This document shows, in pieces, positions 58,465 to 64,000 of a stretch of DNA of 64,000 nucleotides. Source of the DNA: Ascaphus truei. Its lineage: Eukaryota; Chordata; Amphibia; Anura; Ascaphidae. The notes below the pieces were generated by a model. The model did not search any database, had not been told where the DNA came from, and was given only the letters and a program-made list of their open reading frames with translations. The position numbers and the translations under genes were made by a program. Each line of letters starts with the position of its first letter. The stretch's first letter is position 1. The stretch lies in contig CM071570.1 of NCBI GenBank assembly GCA_036426205.1, positions 55,426,774 through 55,490,773 of the forward strand. Direction: 5' to 3'.

Positions 58465-58564
58465 ATTATGGGAGGGGGAGTATATAAATATTATGGGAGG
58501 GGGAGTATATAAATATTATGGGAGGGGGAGTATATAAATATTATGGGAGGGGGAGTATATAAAT
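58465..58564. repeat. Four exact 25-bp tandem copies
   Basis: The unit is ATTATGGGAGG followed by GGGAGTATATAAAT; four uninterrupted identical copies occupy 58465-58564. Each contains a TATATAAAT box-like word. Confidence 0.95.
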
Positions 58565-58709
58565 AGGAGTGCAGCCTCAAGTCTTAAGTCATTGTTTTAT
58601 AGGCAGGGTTCGTCTGTGGGTTGGTTAGGCCCAGAATGGGACCAACTCCCCTCCAGGGTTTAGCCGAAGGGTGACCCTGCGCTGCAGCCGTTCTGCTGCC
58701 GCTTCTACG

Positions 58710-58935
58710 AGAAGGTAAGTTTTAGGGTAGAGGGTTAGTTTTATTTTTAGGGTAGGGGGTTAACTGTAGGGGCTTTAGTTGTTAGGGTTGGATGTTAACT
58801 TAATGAGTTTTAGTGCTTAGGGTAAAGGGTTAAGGTTTTTAGGGTAGGGGGTAGCATTAGTATTAGTGGTTAACATTAGGGTTTTTTGGAGTAAGGTTAA
58901 CATTAGTAGGTTTTTGAGTAAGGTTAGTCACTTAC
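58710..58935 (+). repeat. Degenerate TTAGGG-like array (copy 2)
   Basis: GTTTTAGGGTAGAGGGTTAG, TTTTAGGGTAGGGGGTTAA and GCTTAGGGTAAAGGGTTAA recur irregularly. The array is preceded by GAGAAGGTAAGT, as in the copy near 39966. Confidence 0.6.
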
Positions 58936-59019
58936 CTTAGCCGGAAAGCGGCCGGCGGGTTAGGCCTGCTGCTGCTATAGGTCCAACATTTATACATTAT
59001 TTACTTACTAAAACTTGTA

Positions 59020-59148
59020 TCTAAGGCCTTGGCCATGTTTGGCGCTTGCTCGCTCTCGCTTGCTGCCGCTCGCTCTACCAGGAGCTTTTTGCTGTCCTTA
59101 CAGAGGAGACAGCAAGCGCTTGGGAGGCGGGTATCACTGTGTGTGTGT
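59020..59148. repeat. 129-bp exact direct repeat, copy 1
   Basis: The block starting TCTAAGGCCTTGGCCATG and ending GGGTATCACTGTGTG is identical to 60124-60252. It contains GCTCGCTCTCGCTTGC and an inverted pair (AGCGCTTG/CAAGCGCT-like). Confidence 0.85.
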
Positions 59149-59149
59149 C

Positions 59150-59275
59150 TCACACTCCCTCCCCATGTCCCAGTCTCACACTCTCTCCCCATGTCCCAGT
59201 CTCACACTCTCTCCCCATGTCCCAGTCTTACACTCCCTCCCCATGTCCCAGTCTCACACTCACCCCCCACCCCAT
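59150..59275. repeat. CATGTCCCAGTCTCACACTC minisatellite
   Basis: About four units of 27-30 bp (CCATGTCCCAGTCTCACACT plus CTCTCCC) follow the 129-bp repeat. Confidence 0.85.
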
Positions 59276-59424
59276 GTCACACACACTCACCACGCTGATG
59301 CAAGAAGCAAGAAGGGGATGATGCTGTGTAGCTGTGTAGCACAGCGCCACCTAATGGCCAAAAGAGAAATTGCAGCTACAGACGGCTTTTTTCTCTGCTC
59401 CTGGCAAAATTGCAGCAGCTGCCT

Positions 59425-59494
59425 GCAACCCCCCTAAACAATCTTGCGCCCCCCAGGGGGGCGCTCCCCCCAGTTTGCGCACCGCTGCCTTATA
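59425..59494. mobile_element. Right end of a hAT-type element
   Basis: GGGGGGCGCTCCCCCCAG followed by TTTGCGCACCGCTG is a typical hAT-type right end (inverse of CAGCGGTGCGCAAA). No matching left end or 8-bp duplication was located. Confidence 0.4.
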
Positions 59495-59673
59495 ATATAC
59501 TGTACATTTCTAATACAGTATTTAAATGTTATCTTTGATTTACAATTGAATTCCAAAACTGAATTGGGATGAGTCTGACAGAATGTTAAACAGTACACTT
59601 TGGCTTTAATAGGAGTAGGTGCGTTCTCCTTTGATAAGGAACATGGGATTAGAAAGGCGCCTCAAAAGAACAG

Positions 59674-59960
59674 ACCATACAGTGGTAAGGTTCAGATACT
59701 GGAATGGGAGATGCGCTATTAAGATTCCAAAATGGGATCTGTAGAGCAGCAAAGTTTAACAGGTGACCAAGACCAGGAAAAGCTGCAATTTGCCCCCCTC
59801 CTCCCCATCTTTCCTCCCCCCACCCCCATCGTGACGTTTTATGTATCTTAATACCATGGGGTTTGGCTTTGACAATTATAAAAGAGTGTGCATGTGATGT
59901 AATGTACAACTGTCTGCTATGCCTCATGGAAAAAATCAATAAAATTGAAGTTAAAAAAAA
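59674..59960 (+). mobile_element. 5'-truncated L1-like insertion with A tail
   Basis: AAAAGAACAG flanks it at 59664-59673 and 59961-59970. Its 3' end reads CTATGCCTCATGG, CAATAAAATTGAAG and a poly-A tail, as in L1/Tx1 tails. The 287 bp are 3' UTR or ORF2 end without an open frame. Confidence 0.65.
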
Positions 59961-60123
59961 AAAAGAACAGTTTCTCTACACTAGCCGCAATGTTTGTGGC
60001 TTGGGGAATAAATTAGTTTGAGCTACTAGCTACCTACGGTAAAGCTCATGGATAATATGAAGCAGTCAAATGCTAAACACCGTTATCCTACCAAGGTCAG
60101 AATAGGTTAACTTCCTGTAGATG

Positions 60124-60252
60124 TCTAAGGCCTTGGCCATGTTTGGCGCTTGCTCGCTCTCGCTTGCTGCCGCTCGCTCTACCAGGAGCTTTTTGCTGTC
60201 CTTACAGAGGAGACAGCAAGCGCTTGGGAGGCGGGTATCACTGTGTGTGTGT
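60124..60252. repeat. 129-bp exact direct repeat, copy 2
   Basis: Identical to 59020-59148 about 1.1 kb upstream; here it runs into a long (TG)n tract instead of the CCCAGTCTCACACTC minisatellite. Confidence 0.85.
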
Positions 60253-60293
60253 GTGTCACTTGGTAGCTGTCAGTGTGTGTGTGTCACTGGGGA

Positions 60294-60344
<51 letters not shown>

Positions 60345-60372
60345 TGAGTACGTGTGTGTGTGTGTGTGTGTA
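60242..60372. repeat. (TG)n microsatellite
   Basis: TG runs with a GTGCGTGCGTGCGTGC segment at about 60325-60345. Confidence 0.9.
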
Positions 60373-60461
60373 TATTATATAATATTTTAAAAATTAAAAA
60401 AAAAGACATGTTGTGAGAATAAATTATTTATTAACATTGTGCAACTTTGATAAATATATTC

Positions 60462-60508
60462 ACGCACGCACGCACACACACACGCGCACACACACACACA
60501 CACACACA

Positions 60509-60556
<48 letters not shown>

Positions 60557-60700
60557 GGCACACACACACACACAAAGGCACACACACACACACACACACA
60601 TGCATACACTCACACATGCATGCATACACACACATGCATACACATGCACACACACACATGCATACACACACACACACATGCATACACACACACACATCAA
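60462..60700. repeat. (CA)n microsatellite
   Basis: CA runs with CACGCACGCACGCACG segments and CACATGCATACACA variants. Together with the (TG)n tract 90 bp to the left it forms an inverted repeat. Confidence 0.9.
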
Positions 60701-60709
60701 CACTGCCAA

Positions 60710-63700
60710 CATATATCTCTCCCTGCATCTGCCGCTTTCTCCATGCAACTCTATCTCTCACATGCATGCCGCTCTGCTCGGCTCTATGTATCTACCCAGT
60801 CGTCTCTTTCCACCATATGTTCCCTTTACCCCATGTCACCCCTTTACCCCATGTCACCCTTTTCCTACACCCCATTCATCCCTCTTACCTCACACGGGCT
60901 TCACTTATCCCCACACTGACACACCCTTTTTTTTCCAGCCTCCCCATATCTCTCCTTACTGTTGTTCTCTTTTTTTTACTTTCTTTTTTTTCTACCTCAC
61001 CACTTGTTGTTTTTTGTCCTAGTTCTGCGCGCACCCCTTCCCGCTAAGCTCTAGTGGCTCTTCTAACTCTAGTCTCATGTGAGTCACGATCTCGAGTCGT
61101 CAGGCATGTCATATCTCCTCATCTCACACGTAGTGGCTCGACGCACTACACACAGGTCCCCCCGTGATTGTTCTCTCCCCCTTGTGTTGAACTTTCCCCA
61201 CATGTCCTCTCACACCATCATGCTTGCCCACCATGCCACCACTCTCCCCCTAATGCGTCTCTCTCCCCTCATGCCGCTCTTCTCTCCAAAAATAAGATCT
61301 GGCTCCAACGATGCCGGCTCTCTCTCCACCATGCTGCTCTCTCGCCCTCATGGCCGGTCTCTCGCTTCAACCTGCCGGTCGCCCTCTCCCCACATGACGC
61401 TCTCTCGCCATGATGCCGCTCTTCTCCCCAAATGAATGCTAACTCTACCACCAAATGACGCTCTCTCCCCCAAATGCCACTCTCTCTACCACCAAAATTC
61501 ACTCTCTCTCCCCCCCATCCATTCTCTCTTCCCCATGTCTTTCTTCCACCCAGTCTCTTTTCCACCCATATCTCTCTTCCCCCCACGTCTCTCTATCATG
61601 TGTCTTTCTCTCTCTCCCGTGTCTCGCCATCTCATTATAGTATACTTCTCCCCCCATGTCTCTCACTCTTTCTCTGCCTACTTGTCTCTTTCTGCTCTGC
61701 CCATGTCACCTTGACCCCCAACCCCGTAACGCATCTGACCCAGGGTTGCCGCCTCTGTCCCCGGTTTCGCACTGTGCCAACATGGTTCGCACTCTGCCCC
61801 CCCCCGTGAGTACTATGCCTCGCACTGTCCATTCCCCCCCCCCTAATCCCCGATGTTGATTCTGTCCCCCTCCCCGTGTTTCACACCTCTGCCCCCCTTG
61901 TGGTCACACCTGCCCACATGTCGCAACTGCCCCCCCATGTCGCACTTGCACCCAATGTCGCACTGCCCCACTCCGTGTTGAACTCTCCCCCATTTCTCTC
62001 TCCTCCCATTTCTCTCTCCGTTATTTAGTTATACCCACCCAACGTCTCTCCAGCATCTCTCTCACTCTCTGCCCCCGATGTCACACTCTTACCCCCATGT
62101 CACACTTCTCACCCCCATGTCGTAAACTGCCCCCCCGTGTCGTACAAATCTGCCACCATGTGTTGCACTCTTGCCCCCCATTTCTCTCACCCCCTATTTT
62201 TGCTACCATTTCTCTCTCCCATTTTGGTTCTCCCCTTAACTCTCTCCCACAATGCGCTCTGCCACCCCATGCCACTATGCCCCCCTGTGTACTCTCCCCC
62301 ATGTCGCTCGCTCTCCCCTCCGTGTAGCACTGTGACCCGTGTCACTATCCCCGTCCCCCCGTTACTCACTCTTTCCTCATATCACTCTTTCCTCATATTT
62401 CCCGAAGTGGCCCCTAGTATTATATTTCCACCTGTGAGCTGTTTCGACCAAATCAACCATGGCAAATGGTAATATTTGTATTTCATTTTGCAGGTAATTG
62501 TTAGTTGCCACACAGTTGTCCGATAGACTTATTATCATGGCTTACATTGTATTCTTCAGTTTAGTACTAAATCTAATACTTGGTGCGTAGTTTCACATGA
62601 TGGCAAACTCGTATCACAATCTTTGGTCGTTCTTTTGGCCAACCTACAAACTTGAGCAACCGTGCAGGGAAAGGCTGCGAACAATTACGAATCCGTCTCG
62701 TCTTTTTACTAGTGGGCTAGAGACGTGTGAGATGTGAGAGTCAGCACACATACATGGAGGCACTTCAAAGGTAGAGGAAGGGGCAATTTTAAATGTAGCA
62801 TACAACCTGGGTTCAATAGGCAAGATTCAATCAATTCTGTCTATGTGTGTCTTTTGAAAATGAATATGTATTCTTTTCCACAGGACACTAATTCAAAACA
62901 AATCAGCTACTTTATGTTTATCTATGTGTGATTAATGATGCACAGTGATTACTTAGGGGGGGCTTTTTTTCTCTCTTCTCTCTCTTCTTTGCTAAGAATT
63001 TACCTGGGGGCTTCCAGGACAGACCAAGCTGTCCTATCACACAAAGCATATTAGCTCAAGATTGTTTTAAATCCTCTAGAGGATTCTTTTTTCAATAGAT
63101 ATATGCATTTTTAATTAATATTTTTAAAAATATATTGTCGGTTTATTTTATTTTAAAAGGTCAATAGCTAAATTTAAAGCTGCAGTTCAAGCTGCTGTTG
63201 AATTTTTCTTTTTTAATTTCCATTCAATCTGTCATCAATACAATCTGCACACTGACGAGTGATTAGATAAGTATGCCGATCTATCTGTTCTCCTTTGAGC
63301 GATCACCAAATATTCGGTCGGGGGCTCACTAGATTTCATGGTCAGTGCGGTGCGAAGAAGAAGAGTACCCAAGATGCAAAGTTCTCAAACCTTTGCAGTG
63401 TGGAAGATCATGTTGTGACCAGGCAGACCACTAGATACAATTGGGTGCCACTGCTAGAGAGAGGGCAAAGGCGCGTCTTCCGGTCTCAGAGAGGAAGGGG
63501 TGGTGCACTTTGTAAATGGTTGGCTATAGAAACAAAAATGCTTCTTACATTAGAATGACTTTAAAAAATGGTTAAATGCTTTAACAAAAATAAATGTACA
63601 AGTATTTCTTATTGTACAGAAACTGATTTTATTAAAAAAAAAAAATACACATGTAGAAATTGCTTGAAACTGCAGCTTAATCTTTTAAAACATGCCTCTG

Positions 63701-64000
63701 TACTTAGCACGCTTTCATGTTAGACAGGACCTGCCCTTTTTAAGCATTGGGGAGGCTCAGTATTGAATTTTATTCGGTGTCACTACGTAAGGGGGCTTCA
63801 TAATCCATAAACACGAATTGCAGCTCTCTATGGTTACGGGTGTGCAAAACTGTCAGCAAGGCTACGATAAGGTGGAGTTTGTGACCTTTCTGCAATTTGC
63901 AAGGTAATTTCACCAAGAATTAAGTCTATGGCATTGCAATTTTGCTTAATATGATAGTTTACAAATGCTCTAGATTGTTATAGTCGCTTAATGCTGAGAC
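60710..64000. repeat. Duplicated segment, indel-rich second copy
   Basis: It repeats 49330-52440 in order, from the CT-rich satellite through the unique 3' part. In the unique part (62390-64000) differences are mostly one-base insertions and deletions, often in homopolymers; it is about 50 bp longer than its partner over about 1.5 kb. The stretch 60870-61140 is especially garbled relative to the partner. The window ends inside it. Confidence 0.85.
63178..63676. mobile_element. TTAA-flanked MITE inside the second duplicated copy
   Basis: Same element as 51649-52115 with the same TTAA borders (63174-63177 and 63677-63680), but its right inverted repeat reads GCTTGAAACTGCAGC: an extra A and a missing T, both homopolymer changes. 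Confidence 0.75.

Noticed and set aside
60387..61047. Histidine/threonine- and cysteine/valine-rich frames
   Set aside because: They are translation of the (CA)n/(TG)n tracts and adjoining satellite.
1..64000. tRNA, rRNA, CRISPR array or bacterial-type defence system
   Set aside because: No cloverleaf with A and B boxes, no conserved rRNA block and no spaced direct-repeat array was seen; composition and elements are vertebrate.

Overview
This window reads as non-coding vertebrate nuclear DNA, most likely from a frog or toad. I infer this from the mix of mobile elements: Penelope-like elements with hammerhead ribozymes, L2-, CR1- and L1/Tx1-type LINE fragments, many short hAT and PIF/Harbinger-type elements, TTAA-flanked MITEs and solo LTRs. 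The background is AT-rich with many microsatellites, and no open reading frame looks like an intact host gene. No bacterial-style operon, tRNA, rRNA or CRISPR array was seen. The species and the host locus cannot be named from the sequence.

The only plausible host coding sequence is a 30-nt candidate microexon at 4392-4421. It has a branch-point-like motif, a polypyrimidine tract, an AG acceptor and a GAG|GTAAGT donor. If real, much of the window is intron of one large gene.

Layout. 1-600: Penelope-like debris with a decayed hammerhead. 0.85-1.7 kb: hAT-type element filled with GA repeats. 7.2-7.9 kb: minisatellite. 8.6-10.3 kb: solo LTR with a perfect 5-bp target duplication. 10.6-12.3 kb: CR1-like LINE split by a PIF/Harbinger-type element. 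13.9-14.2 kb: Tigger-like MITE. 18.2-18.9 kb: probable solo LTR inside a TATG microsatellite. 19.0-19.6 kb: two TIR elements. 20.75-21.45 kb: long foldback element. 22.2-22.8 kb: LINE 3' end. 24.2-26.9 kb: two L2 LINEs head to head, one carrying a 600-bp insert. 27-35 kb: four hAT-type MITEs and an L1/Tx1 remnant. 37.95-39.2 kb: second solo LTR. 43.0-45.0 kb: composite Penelope-like locus with inverted pseudo-LTRs, two better-kept hammerheads and the C-terminal part of the element's ORF. 48.6-50.9 kb: CT-rich satellite. 55-58 kb: nested DNA transposons. 59-60.7 kb: an exactly repeated 129-bp block, an L1-like insertion and long TG/CA tracts.

The last 3.3 kb (about 60.7-64.0 kb) repeats about 49.3-52.4 kb. 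The differences are mostly one-base indels, often at homopolymers, which looks more like unpolished long-read sequence or a false duplication than a true tandem duplication. Most calls rest on terminal repeats, target-site duplications and recognisable protein motifs read by eye; family names are from memory and no database search was run.
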